From the NCBI GenBank assembly GCA_964579505.1, contig CAZOGC010000001.1, forward strand, positions 186,001 to 250,000: a DNA stretch of 64,000 bases, in the 5' to 3' direction. Below, piece after piece: positions 26,986-35,753 of the stretch. Origin of the DNA: JAJYSO01 sp964579505. GTDB lineage: Bacteria; Bacteroidota; Bacteroidia; Flavobacteriales; Flavobacteriaceae. Numbering within the stretch: position 1 is the first letter of the stretch; each line of letters begins with the position of its first letter. Below the pieces are notes generated by a model. That model had not been told where the DNA came from, did not search any database, and saw nothing but the letters and a program-made list of their open reading frames with translations. Made by a program: the position numbers and the translations under genes.

Positions 26986-27014
26986 AAAGGCAGCTTTTAG
27001 GCTGTCTTTTTTTT
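26986..27014 (+). terminator. Terminator of acyl-CoA dehydrogenase gene
   Basis: AAAGGCAGC (26986-26994) pairs with GCTGTCTTT (27001-27009), one G-T pair, followed by a run of T. The convergent ysxC gene ends at 27026, so it may also serve that side weakly. Confidence 0.7.
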
Positions 27015-27025
27015 GTGGAATAATA

Positions 27026-27622
27026 TTATAATGATTGGTTTATTGCTTCAATATAGTCGAGTACTTCTTCTCGTCCGGCACGGTTAACCGAAGAGGTAAT
27101 AAAATGAGGAGGTAATATTTCCCAAGTATTGGAGAGTTCTTGTAGGTAGTTTTCAATATTCCTTTCAAGTGCTTTGGGTTTAACTTTATCGGCTTTCGTA
27201 AAAATGATGCCAAAAGGAAGTCCATTTTCTCCTAACCACTGCATAAACTCCAAATCGTTTTTTTGAGGTTCGTGTCTGCTATCAATCAAGACAAAAGCAG
27301 AGACGAGCTGCTGGCGCTTTTGAAAATAGTGGATTATAATTTGTTGAAATTCTTTTTTTTTGGTTTTGCTGGTTTTGGCATACCCATAGCCCGGCAAATC
27401 TACCAGATACCAAGATTGGTTGATTAAAAAATGATTGATAAGTTGGGTCTTTCCGGGTTTTCCGGAGGTTTTGACCAAGTTTTTCCGATTGGTCAGCATG
27501 TTAATCAACGAAGATTTCCCTACGTTGCTACGCCCAATAAAAGCATATTCAGGTAACTGTCCGGAAGGGCATTTTTCTACGGCAGTATTACTAATGACAA
27601 AAGAAGCCGATTTAATATCCAT
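27026..27622 (-). CDS. ysxC: Ribosome-biogenesis GTPase YsxC/EngB
   Basis: Small GTPase needed for 50S subunit maturation. G1 GRSNVGKSSLIN (about 28-39), G2 PGKTQLIN (about 57-64), G3 DLPGYGYA (about 75-82), G4 TKAD (about 142-145), G5-like SSVNRAG (about 177-183). Length 198 aa is normal. The alpha/beta hydrolase gene lies 60 bp upstream in the same direction. Confidence 0.96.
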   Translation of the reverse strand: MDIKSASFVISNTAVEKCPSGQLPEYAFIGRSNVGKSSLINMLTNRKNLVKTSGKPGKTQLINHFLINQSWYLVDLPGYGYAKTSKTKKKEFQQIIIHYFQKRQQLVSAFVLIDSRHEPQKNDLEFMQWLGENGLPFGIIFTKADKVKPKALERNIENYLQELSNTWEILPPHFITSSVNRAGREEVLDYIEAINQSL

Positions 27623-27682
27623 AACGTAGAAAAATAAAAAGAATAGGTTATGTATGCCGATTAATCAACGGTACAAATGGGT

Positions 27683-28447
27683 TTATAACTTTCTGTCACA
27701 AAGCCATTTGTATAATATTTCATTAAATTTATCAGGATGCTCCATCATAGCTGCATGGCCACATTTATCAATCCAAAATAGGTCAGAGTCAGGAAGAAGT
27801 TCGTGAAAATCTTTGGCTACTTCAGGTGGAGTAACGCCATCTTGTTTTCCCCAAATGATACAAATAGGAATATTCATATCCGGTAAATCCTTTGCCATAT
27901 TGTGCCGAATAGCGCTTTTGGCTATTGCAATAGTGCGAATTACTTTTCCGCGATCACTCACAGTTTCAAAGACATCGTCTACCACTTCTTTTGTAGCAAT
28001 AGCCGGGTCGTAGAAAACATCTTGTGCTTTTTTCTTTACGTACTCATAGCTATTGCGTCTTGGGTAGCTTCCTCCCATAGCACTTTCGTATAATCCGGAA
28101 CTGCCGGTGATGATTAAACTAGCAATATTATCAGGATATAATTTACGGGTTAATAAGGCGATATGCCCTCCTAGAGAGTTACCTAATAGGATAACGTCTT
28201 TGTATTGTTTGAAGGCAATAAATTCGTTTACGAATTTCGCGAAAGCACTTACTTTAGTTTTAAGCAGTGGTAAAGAATACAGTGGGAGTTCCGGCAAGAC
28301 GATTTTATAGCCTTTGTCCGGAAAAAAGTTGGCGACACCGTCAAAATTACTCAATTGACCCATCAAGCCATGTAAGATGATGATTGGACGCCCTTCCCCG
28401 ATTTCTGTATACTTAAACTTGCCCTCAGTTTTTAAGTTGTATTTCAT
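27683..28447 (-). CDS. Alpha/beta hydrolase
   Basis: Soluble alpha/beta-hydrolase-fold enzyme, 254 aa. Oxyanion loop HGLMGQLSNFDG (about 25-36), nucleophile elbow GNSLGGH (Ser about 95), acid region WGKQDGVTPPE (about 201-211), catalytic His in CGHAAMMEHP (about 228-237). The full triad is present. Substrate unknown. Upstream on the minus strand a TATATTTG element (28477-28470) gives a leader of about 20 nt. Same direction as ysxC. Confidence 0.92.
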   Translation of the reverse strand: MKYNLKTEGKFKYTEIGEGRPIIILHGLMGQLSNFDGVANFFPDKGYKIVLPELPLYSLPLLKTKVSAFAKFVNEFIAFKQYKDVILLGNSLGGHIALLTRKLYPDNIASLIITGSSGLYESAMGGSYPRRNSYEYVKKKAQDVFYDPAIATKEVVDDVFETVSDRGKVIRTIAIAKSAIRHNMAKDLPDMNIPICIIWGKQDGVTPPEVAKDFHELLPDSDLFWIDKCGHAAMMEHPDKFNEILYKWLCDRKL

Positions 28448-28606
28448 TAAAATCGCGGTTTACGTGCGGCAAATATAACGAATATTTACCACTTATTGAT
28501 TTGTTTGTTCTCAGTTTGGAGTTCTGTTTTTAACAGTTTGCGATCTCCTTAAAGTTCATTTTCCTTATTTAAGAGTATATGTTGCGCTCTTACAGCTTTT
28601 TAAGTG

Positions 28607-29854
28607 CTATTTGAAAGTGTGTTTTAAGTAAGGGTATAATAAGTAAGGCTGCCGCATAGCGTTATATTTTTGTAAACCTTTTTGCCAACTTTTATGGATG
28701 GCTTTGGCGGTCATACCTTCTTTAATTTGTTGTTGCAATTTTGTGGTACCGGCTAATTTTGTAAAATAGGCAGTAAAAAAATGAGTTTGATCGGTGCTGT
28801 GTTGATAAGCTTCTATAAGCCAGTGTAAGTTTATTTTATGCTGTGTAGGAGCCTTACGCAAATCTTTTCCATAGCATAATTTACCTTCGTGTTTGGGGTG
28901 TGCAGATCCGGTATTGGGGTGCGGAGTATACCGAAAAGAAAAGTAATTTTTATCTAGATTAGGCGAACCAAAGACTTGAAATTGATAGGTCGTTCCCCGA
29001 CCGCAATTAATGGTGGTTCCTTCAAAGAAACACAGACTGGGATAGAGGTTGATGGCCTTGTCGTTAGGTAGGTTGGGAGAGGGCTTTATAGGAAGAGAAT
29101 ACGCCCGTTGATGGGTGTAGTTTTTCATTTTAATGACGGTAAGTTTACAGCGTTCATGGTGGGATAACCAACCCTGACCGTTAATCATTTTTGCATATTC
29201 GCCTATAGTCATTCCATGTACAACCGGTACCGGATCCATTCCTACAAAACTTTCGTGCTCTTTCTCCATAATAGGCCCGTCTATATAGCTTCCGTTAGGG
29301 TTGGGACGATCTAGAATGAGTAATGGAATGTGGTTTTCTGCACAGGCTTCCATTACATAATGCAGCGTAGAAATATAGGTGTAGAATCGCAGCCCTACAT
29401 CTTGAATATCAAAAATAAGGATATCTATATTTTTTAAGTCTTTTGGAGTGGGTTTTTTATGACGTCCATAAAGTGAGATAATCGGTAAACCGGTTTTTTG
29501 ATCAACCCCATTTTTTACGTACTCACCAGCATCGGCTATGCCGCGAAAACCGTGTTCAGGCGCAAAAACGGTAGTTACATGTACACCTAGCGTTAAAAGT
29601 GAGTCTACTAGGTGTATATATCCTCCATCTAATTTAAAAATAACAGTGGTTTGATTGCCTACAATTCCGACACGTTTTCCTTTTAAAAGGGGTAGATAGG
29701 CGCCAGTTTGGTTGGCTCCCACAATAATTGGAGCAGGATTGGGGTTAGAAGAAGGTGTAAAAGCAGTCTTTTTTTGTTGCTTAGCTGCACCTGAGCAGGA
29801 AAATAACGTGACAAGAACGAGAAAAACTGTATTTTTGACAAATTGGGAAAACAT
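28607..29854 (-). CDS. DUF1343 lipoprotein, NamZ-type exo-beta-N-acetylmuramidase
   Basis: Lipoprotein signal FLVLVTLFSCSG (lipobox Cys at about residue 20). The rest is one DUF1343 domain: GKRVGIVGNQTTV (about 59-71), FAPEHGFRG (about 97-105), DIQDVGLRFYTYISTLHYVM (about 149-168), LDRPNPNGSYIDGPIM (about 182-197), FFEGTTINCGRGT (about 275-287). From family knowledge DUF1343 proteins (NamZ) release terminal MurNAc from peptidoglycan fragments. Fits the nearby anmK. Its start codon is 8 bp from the divergent permease gene. Confidence 0.88.
   Translation of the reverse strand: MFSQFVKNTVFLVLVTLFSCSGAAKQQKKTAFTPSSNPNPAPIIVGANQTGAYLPLLKGKRVGIVGNQTTVIFKLDGGYIHLVDSLLTLGVHVTTVFAPEHGFRGIADAGEYVKNGVDQKTGLPIISLYGRHKKPTPKDLKNIDILIFDIQDVGLRFYTYISTLHYVMEACAENHIPLLILDRPNPNGSYIDGPIMEKEHESFVGMDPVPVVHGMTIGEYAKMINGQGWLSHHERCKLTVIKMKNYTHQRAYSLPIKPSPNLPNDKAINLYPSLCFFEGTTINCGRGTTYQFQVFGSPNLDKNYFSFRYTPHPNTGSAHPKHEGKLCYGKDLRKAPTQHKINLHWLIEAYQHSTDQTHFFTAYFTKLAGTTKLQQQIKEGMTAKAIHKSWQKGLQKYNAMRQPYLLYPYLKHTFK
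29830..29837 (+). promoter_or_regulatory. -7-like element inside the divergent gene
   Basis: TATTTTTG, a match to TAnnTTTG, lies within the first codons of the minus-strand DUF1343 gene, 25 nt before the TTG start at 29863. It is the most plausible promoter for the permease gene, since only 8 bp separate the two genes. Confidence 0.4.
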
Positions 29855-29862
29855 AGAACCTT

Positions 29863-31104
29863 TTGAATTTCGAATTATTTATTGCTAAACGCCTCATTAG
29901 CGCAAAAGATTATAAAAGTAATATTTCTGCGCCAATAATAAAAATTGCCATGACAGCTATTGCCATAGGGGTGATTATGATGTTGATTTCTGTGGCTACC
30001 GGCATTGGACTTAAGCAAAAAATAAGAGAAAAGATAGAAGCTTTTAATGGCGATATTTCTATTACCAATTTAGACAACAACAGTGCCCGTGTAACCGAAA
30101 AGCCCATTGCAAAAAATCAGTCATTTTATCCTCATTTTTCAGGCGTTTCCGGCGTAACACATGTGCAAGCCGTTGCTACAAAGTACGGTATTATTCGTAC
30201 AGCAACAGACTTTGAAGCTATTGTGGTAAAAGGAGTGGGCACAGATTACCGGTGGAAATATTTTAAAGAGTATTTAGTAGCAGGAAGGTTGCCCGATTAT
30301 AGTGATGCCCAAAAATACAGTCGGGAAATTTTGATTTCTCAATACATGGCTAAACGTCTTCATTTTAAATTGGGCGATAAAGTAATTGTATATTTTATGA
30401 ACCGCACGAATAGCGAACGACCTCGGCTAGTGGCTTTTCATATTGTAGGTATTTTTAATTCCGGGTTTAGAGAGTTTGACAAAACTTTTTTAATTGCTGA
30501 TATTAATCAAATTCAACGGCTTAATAAATGGAAACCCGATCAGGTAGGAGGCTTTGAAGTTTTTGTGAATGATTTTGACCACCTTGATGAAATTGGAGGA
30601 CAGGTTTACCACAAGGTAGGCTCTTTTTTAGATGCTCGTACGATTAAACAAAAGTACCCGATTATTTTTGAATGGTTCTCGGCTTTTGATTTTAATATTG
30701 CTTTGATTATTGGAATTATGGTTATTGTAGCCGGTATTAATATGATTACCGCCTTGCTGGTATTAATTTTGGAGCGAACCCAAATGATTGGGATGCTAAA
30801 AGCATTAGGAGGAAGTAATTGGAGTGTACGCAAGATTTTTTTGTATAATGCAGCCTACCTTATTGCTAAAGGATTGTTTTGGGGTAATCTTATAGGGGTA
30901 GGAATGCTACTTATTCAAAAATATTTTGAAGTCATTCCGCTTAACCCCGATACCTATTATGTAACTACTGCCCCTGTATACCTCAGTTTGGGTTATATTG
31001 TGCTTATAAACGTAGGTACACTTTTGCTTTGCCTGTTAATGCTGCTAATTCCTTCTTATATCATAACTAAGATTACGCCGGTTAAGGCTATACGTTTTGA
31101 ATAG
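29863..31104 (+). CDS. ABC transporter permease, FtsX/LolE-like
   Basis: Inner-membrane permease of the MacB/LolCE superfamily, 413 aa. One N-terminal membrane segment (about 27-50), a large periplasmic domain (about 55-265), then three C-terminal segments (about 275-400) including ILERTQMIGMLKALGGSNW, the conserved cytoplasmic loop after the second segment that touches the ATPase. A lipoprotein-releasing role (LolC/E) is likely but not certain, and no ATPase gene is adjacent. Start: TTG at 29863, because a stop (TAG 29854-29856) lies just upstream in frame and no ATG is near. Confidence 0.88.
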   Translation: MNFELFIAKRLISAKDYKSNISAPIIKIAMTAIAIGVIMMLISVATGIGLKQKIREKIEAFNGDISITNLDNNSARVTEKPIAKNQSFYPHFSGVSGVTHVQAVATKYGIIRTATDFEAIVVKGVGTDYRWKYFKEYLVAGRLPDYSDAQKYSREILISQYMAKRLHFKLGDKVIVYFMNRTNSERPRLVAFHIVGIFNSGFREFDKTFLIADINQIQRLNKWKPDQVGGFEVFVNDFDHLDEIGGQVYHKVGSFLDARTIKQKYPIIFEWFSAFDFNIALIIGIMVIVAGINMITALLVLILERTQMIGMLKALGGSNWSVRKIFLYNAAYLIAKGLFWGNLIGVGMLLIQKYFEVIPLNPDTYYVTTAPVYLSLGYIVLINVGTLLLCLLMLLIPSYIITKITPVKAIRFE

Positions 31105-31481
31105 GCATGATAACTCCATGTACTCTATTTGGATGTTGGAAGAGGGTTCTTCAGGTATAATTAAACGGCTTTATCCTTTAAAAAACGAGAACCGTAAAAG
31201 GTTGTTTGTTTGTAGAAAAAAGTGTAAGTTGTTCCGGTTTATTTTTGAGGAGACCGGCAATAAAAAGTGAAGAGAACCTATTTAAAATTAGCTTACATGC
31301 ACAACAGACGTTTTTTATATATATAACAGAAGATAAAATAAAACAATATGCGTGAGGGATGGCAGCGGCATCCTTTTTTCTTGGTTAAAAATGACCTAGA
31401 AAAAAGATATAGCGAACAGCCCGCCCCCCAACGTGTTGGGGGACACGCCCAAACAATAAAAAGAATTAAAACAAAGTAAGA
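31105..31481. other. Intergenic region with structured element
   Basis: 377 bp without a credible gene on either strand (a minus-strand frame at 31293-31763 is only a shadow of the LOG gene and this element). The right third holds a GC-richer, structured segment (31345-31455) described separately; the left part shows only a weak CCGGT/ACCGG inverted pair near 31233-31256. Confidence 0.6.
31345..31455 (+). ncRNA. Possible structured leader or small RNA
   Basis: A segment running GAGGGATGGCAGCGGCATCC, TTTTTT, AAAAAGATATAGCGAACAGC, then a hairpin CCCCCAAC / GTTGGGGG (31425-31442) and ACACGCCC. The layout (GGCAGCGGCATCC ... GATATAGCGAACAGCCC, variable hairpin, ACACGCCC) recalls a recurring structured intergenic element I associate with Flavobacteriia. 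It ends about 27 nt before the LOG-protein start, so a 5' leader role is possible. Identity not verified. Confidence 0.4.
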
Positions 31482-32180
31482 ATGAGTATTATGCAAAATG
31501 GTCAACCTATTAAGGGTTGGAATGAAATTAAAGCGAACGATAGTTGGGCGCTGTTTAAAATTATGAGTGAGTTTGTACACGGGTATGAAAGTATGAGTAA
31601 AATTGGGCCGTGTGTAACTATTTTTGGATCGGCACGTACAAAACCCGATAATAAATATTATCAACTGGCTGTTGAGGTGGCACAGAGAGTGGCGGAACAA
31701 GGATATGGTATAATTACGGGTGGTGGACCCGGAATTATGGAGGCCGGAAACAAGGGGGCTCATGCAGCCGGAGGTACTTCAGTAGGGCTCAACATAGACT
31801 TGCCTTTTGAGCAACACGACAACCCCTACATAGATCCGGATAAAAACCTAGATTTTGACTACTTTTTTGTGCGCAAAGTGATGTTTGTAAAATATTCACA
31901 AGGTTTTGTGGTGATGCCCGGTGGTTTTGGCACTTTAGACGAATTGTTTGAAGCAATAACGCTTATTCAAACTCATAAAATTGATAGATTTCCGATTATC
32001 TTGGTGGGGTCTGCCTTTTGGAAGGGTTTACTAGATTGGGTTAAAACCACGTTGTTAGCAGAATCACATAATATTAGCCCAAAAGATTTAGATTTGTTGC
32101 ATGTGGTTGATACGGCAGGTGAGGTAGTAGATATTTTAGATGAATTCTATAAACAATACAACCTTAGTCCTAATTTTTAA
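31482..32180 (+). CDS. LOG-family protein (TIGR00730 type)
   Basis: Rossmann-fold nucleotide-processing protein, 232 aa, related to LOG enzymes that cleave nucleoside 5'-monophosphates (formerly mis-named lysine decarboxylases). Signature motifs: GSARTKPD (about 49-56), GGGPGIMEAGNKGA (about 79-92) and PGGFGTLDE (about 145-153). All family residues are present. Followed 97 bp later by a large exported protein in the same direction. Confidence 0.93.
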   Translation: MSIMQNGQPIKGWNEIKANDSWALFKIMSEFVHGYESMSKIGPCVTIFGSARTKPDNKYYQLAVEVAQRVAEQGYGIITGGGPGIMEAGNKGAHAAGGTSVGLNIDLPFEQHDNPYIDPDKNLDFDYFFVRKVMFVKYSQGFVVMPGGFGTLDELFEAITLIQTHKIDRFPIILVGSAFWKGLLDWVKTTLLAESHNISPKDLDLLHVVDTAGEVVDILDEFYKQYNLSPNF

Positions 32181-32277
32181 TTAGGCTGAGTAATCTTAAT
32201 AGACAAAGAATGATGTGTTGGTCTCGTTGATAAAAAATTTACCCATAAAGCATGCTAGTCATCCTTCTTGCCGTCGG

Positions 32278-35106
32278 ATGAAAATGCTTTTTTTTTGCGT
32301 GTTTTTGGTAAGCATATACCGGGTACATGCGCAGTTAAACATAACGGCGCAGACGTATTTTAACCCTATTACCAACACGCTTTCGGTGCGGCAAACGCTG
32401 CAGTATAAAAACACGAACCAAGACACCTTGCACGCGCTGTATTTTAATGACTGGCTTAATGCCTTTAAAAATAAAACCTCTCCGTTAGGGAAACATTTTT
32501 CTTCTATTTATGTAAAGCAGTTCCGTTTTTCAAAGCTAAAAGAACGCGGCGAAACACGTATAGACTTTATTGGGACGAGTAATGAAATAGCTTACCAGTG
32601 GATTCGATTAAAAAAGCATCCGGATATAGTGAAGGTTATACTGCCTAAACCACTACTTCCGGGAGCAACAACAACGGTTAAATTGCGTTACACGGTTCGG
32701 GTTCCCGAAGATAAATTTACCGGTTTTGGCAGAGGAGCCGATGGCAATTACAACCTGCGTTACTGGCTGATTACGCCTGCTGTCTATAAACACGGATGGC
32801 AATTGTATAGCAATGAAGATTTAAACGATCAGTTTAGGCCTGCATGCACGGTGCAGTTAGTGTTTAGGTTGCCGGATGATTATCAGATAGCTTCCGGGTT
32901 AACGCAACAGGTGCTGCACGATAAAGATTGGTATTATAAACGAGTATTGCTTACGGGTACTAATCAAACCAATTTTAAACTGGCACTAACCAAGGTGCAA
33001 GACAGCGTATTTCATTCTTATAAGACACCTTATGCAACGGTAGTAACCGATATAGGCAATGATAAGGTGCCGAAAGATGTAAAAACTACCACAATTAATA
33101 GAATTCTTCGGTTTTTACAGAATCGGTTGGGCGTGTATCCACATGCAAAAATCTTTGTGACGAAAGCTGATTATAAAGACAGTCCTATATACGGACTTAA
33201 TCAGTTGCCGAGTTTTATTAGGCCTTTTCCGGATGGGTTTCAGTACGATTTGGAGATGATGAAAACACTAACGCATAAATACTTGCGTACTACATTGATG
33301 CTTAATCCGCGAAAAGAAGCTTGGCTTTCGCAGGCTATTGAAATTGATTTGCTAATGGATTATGTAAACACATTTTACCCAAACACCAAACTACTGGGAG
33401 AGTTGAGTAAGGTAATTGGTATTCGGTGGTCTCATTTAGCGGATCTGCCTTTTAATGCGCAATACGCTTTCTTTTTTATGAATATGAATCGACTTAATCT
33501 CGACCAACCGCTGAGTATGAGTCGAGATTCGCTGGTAAAATTTAATCAAGAGATTGCTAATCCGTATAAAGCAGGGGTAGGGTTTAAATATCTAGAAGAT
33601 TTTTTGGGAGAAGAGGCCGTTAAAAAATCAATTAAAATATTTTATCAAAAATATGCTTTAAAGAAGAGGGTACATCCACAGGATTTTAAACGCATACTAG
33701 AAAAAAACGCTTCTAAAAATATAGATTGGTTTTTTACAGAATATGTGCATACTAATGTACGCTTAGATTTTACCATAAAAAAAGTAACGCAAATAGGAGA
33801 TAGCCTGCGGGTTGTTATTAAAAATAAAGAGCCTAACAATATGCCGGTGTCTTTATATGGTTTGCACCACAAAAAAGTGGTGGCTAAATATTGGGTAGAA
33901 AATACACGTGGGCAAGCCAGTATAACAATTCCGAAGCAAGATATTACAAAGTTGGCGTTAAATTATAAAGGAATTATACCGGAAATAAACCAACGTAATA
34001 ACAGTAAAAACCTACGCGGATTGTTTAATAAACCTTTGCAGCTGCGGTTAATTAAAGATGTAGAAGACCCCCACTATACTCAATTTTTTTTGATGCCGGA
34101 GTTTGCCTATAATCTGTATGATGGGTTCACGATGGGGACGCGTATATCTAATCAGGCTATTTTGCGTAAACGGTTTACATATCACATTACTCCACAATAT
34201 GGATTTAGAAGTCGTGCTTTGGTGGGCAAACTGGCTTTCTCTTATAATCAACAGTTTAGAAACCAAAATTTAAGCAACATTGTGTATGGGCTCAGTGCCA
34301 ATCGTTTTTCGTATGCACATAACCTGTTTTATTATAGAATTTCACCTTTTGTAACCTTTGAATGGCGTCATCGCGATTTGCGTAATCGCGAACGTCAGTA
34401 CTTGAGTGCCCGAGCTATTAGTGTGCACCGGCAACAATCGCCGCTTGTTAACTTGACCGAAAAACCCAACTATAAGGTGCTCGACTTGCAGTATACATAT
34501 AGTGATAGGGGGCTGGTAAATACATTTGCGTCTACGGTAGACTATCAGTTGGCCGATAAGTTTAGCAAGGTGTCGCTTACCGCTAAGTACCGAAAATTAT
34601 TTCTCAATAATTGGCAGCTAGAGTTTCGACTTTTTGCCGGTGCTTTTTTGTTTAATCATACTGATGCTACCTCTCATTATTTTAGTTTTGGATTGGATCG
34701 CCCAAGTGATTATTTGTTTGATTATAATTATTACGGACGAAGCGAAAGTAGCGGACTGTTTAGTCAACAGTTTATAGAATCAGAAGGAGGATTTAAATCA
34801 AAAATCAATCCCGGATTTGCTAACCGATGGTTGGTTACATTCAATACGAGCGTGTCTTTGTGGCGTGATTTATTGTATATTTATGGGGATGTGGGGATGA
34901 TAAAAAATGCCTATATTCCTGTAAAAACAAGGTTTGATTCAGGGGTGAGGCTGAGTATTGTACAAGATTATTTTGAATTATTTTTTCCGGTCTACTCCAG
35001 TTTAGGTTGGGAAGTAGGCCAGCCTCATTACGACCAGAAAATACGTTTTATTGTTACCCTTGATTTTGATACACTTATGGGGCTTTTTGAACGAACTTAT
35101 TATTAA
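32278..35106 (+). CDS. Degenerate M1-peptidase-like protein with C-terminal beta-barrel
   Basis: Exported 942-aa protein. Signal peptide MKMLFFCVFLVSIYRVHA (start ATG 32278 preferred over GTG 32215, which would put 21 charged residues before it). The N-terminal half follows the M1 aminopeptidase layout (NDWLNAFKNKTSPLGKHFS; a gluzincin-like core). The zinc motif is lost: where HEXXH is expected there is HKYLR (about 332-336), and the later WLNEG Glu is replaced in WLSQAIE (about 350). The C-terminal 340 residues are alternating aromatic/polar strands like an outer-membrane barrel, ending FDTLMGLFERTYY. Likely an outer-membrane non-catalytic binding or scaffold protein; role unknown. Confidence 0.82.
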   Translation: MKMLFFCVFLVSIYRVHAQLNITAQTYFNPITNTLSVRQTLQYKNTNQDTLHALYFNDWLNAFKNKTSPLGKHFSSIYVKQFRFSKLKERGETRIDFIGTSNEIAYQWIRLKKHPDIVKVILPKPLLPGATTTVKLRYTVRVPEDKFTGFGRGADGNYNLRYWLITPAVYKHGWQLYSNEDLNDQFRPACTVQLVFRLPDDYQIASGLTQQVLHDKDWYYKRVLLTGTNQTNFKLALTKVQDSVFHSYKTPYATVVTDIGNDKVPKDVKTTTINRILRFLQNRLGVYPHAKIFVTKADYKDSPIYGLNQLPSFIRPFPDGFQYDLEMMKTLTHKYLRTTLMLNPRKEAWLSQAIEIDLLMDYVNTFYPNTKLLGELSKVIGIRWSHLADLPFNAQYAFFFMNMNRLNLDQPLSMSRDSLVKFNQEIANPYKAGVGFKYLEDFLGEEAVKKSIKIFYQKYALKKRVHPQDFKRILEKNASKNIDWFFTEYVHTNVRLDFTIKKVTQIGDSLRVVIKNKEPNNMPVSLYGLHHKKVVAKYWVENTRGQASITIPKQDITKLALNYKGIIPEINQRNNSKNLRGLFNKPLQLRLIKDVEDPHYTQFFLMPEFAYNLYDGFTMGTRISNQAILRKRFTYHITPQYGFRSRALVGKLAFSYNQQFRNQNLSNIVYGLSANRFSYAHNLFYYRISPFVTFEWRHRDLRNRERQYLSARAISVHRQQSPLVNLTEKPNYKVLDLQYTYSDRGLVNTFASTVDYQLADKFSKVSLTAKYRKLFLNNWQLEFRLFAGAFLFNHTDATSHYFSFGLDRPSDYLFDYNYYGRSESSGLFSQQFIESEGGFKSKINPGFANRWLVTFNTSVSLWRDLLYIYGDVGMIKNAYIPVKTRFDSGVRLSIVQDYFELFFPVYSSLGWEVGQPHYDQKIRFIVTLDFDTLMGLFERTYY

Positions 35107-35154
35107 AACACTGTGTTTATTAGAGTTTTAAATGTTAATATATAATGTTATTTG

Positions 35155-35162
35155 TATATTTG
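35155..35162 (+). promoter_or_regulatory. -7 element of the beta-barrel gene
   Basis: TATATTTG matches the -7 consensus; the ATG at 35191 follows after 28 nt. No clear TTTG at the usual distance. Confidence 0.4.
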
Positions 35163-35190
35163 CTACGTTAATTTATAAAATCTATATATC

Positions 35191-35669
35191 ATGAAAAGGA
35201 TTATTTTATTAGCAGCAGTGGCCTTGTTTTCTTTAAACGTGGCTCAAGCGCAAGAACAACAAATGAAATTAGGAGGAAGTTTATCTTTTCCTACAGGAGA
35301 TTTGGGTAATGTTTCTAACTTTGGACTCCAAGCTGATTTTGCCTATTTATTTAATGTAGAGGGTAATTTGCAAGCGGGTCCTATGGCAAGCCTGTTTTAC
35401 TATTTTGGAAGTGACAATTTTGATGACGTTGTGTTTTTACCGATAGGAGTACTGCCCGTTATAACATTAATAACTTCTTTGTAGGCGTTGATTTAGGATA
35501 TGGTATTGGTATTGCTCCTTCAGGAAATGATGGAGGTTTTTTTTACCGTCCTAAAGTAGGGTATCATATTCCAAATCAAAATTTTGGAATAATTGTTTCT
35601 TATTCAGGAGTAAGTGTATCTGGCGCAACGGCTAGCGCTGTTAACCTAGGAGTAGAATTCGATTTATAG
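35191..35669 (+). pseudogene. Small outer-membrane beta-barrel gene with frameshift
   Basis: The first frame encodes a signal peptide (MKRIILLAAVALFSLNVAQAQ) and barrel strands up to VVFLPIGV (about 35452), then goes out of frame and ends at 35484. The next frame continues the same fold: ARYNINNFFVGVDLGYGIGI, FYRPKVGYHIPNQNFGI, and ends AVNLGVEFDL with TAG at 35667-35669. Losing one base near 35452-35456 (an A between GTA and CTG would restore GVTARYN) explains it. Either a real inactivation or a sequencing error; promoter and terminator are intact. Confidence 0.8.
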
Positions 35670-35685
35670 TTCAATATAAAATGAA

Positions 35686-35719
35686 ACAAAAAGCAGGGTG
35701 TATTTCCCTGCTTTTTTTA
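35686..35719 (+). terminator. Terminator of the beta-barrel gene
   Basis: AAAAAGCAGGG (about 35688-35698) pairs with CCCTGCTTTTT (35706-35716), followed by more T. Confidence 0.75.
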
Positions 35720-35740
35720 TGTTCGTTTTTACGGAATACC

Positions 35741-35748
35741 TATCTTTG
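35741..35748 (+). promoter_or_regulatory. -7 element directly before aroQ
   Basis: TATCTTTG matches TAnnTTTG and ends 5 nt before the aroQ ATG (35754), so the transcript would be leaderless or almost so. Confidence 0.4.
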
Positions 35749-35753
35749 AAACT

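Noticed and set aside
31293..31763. Minus-strand 156-codon frame over the structured element
   Set aside because: Lies antisense to the start of the LOG gene, has low-complexity composition and no recognisable domain.
32215..32277. Longer N-terminus of the M1-like protein from GTG 32215
   Set aside because: It would place a basic segment before an otherwise standard signal peptide that begins at ATG 32278.
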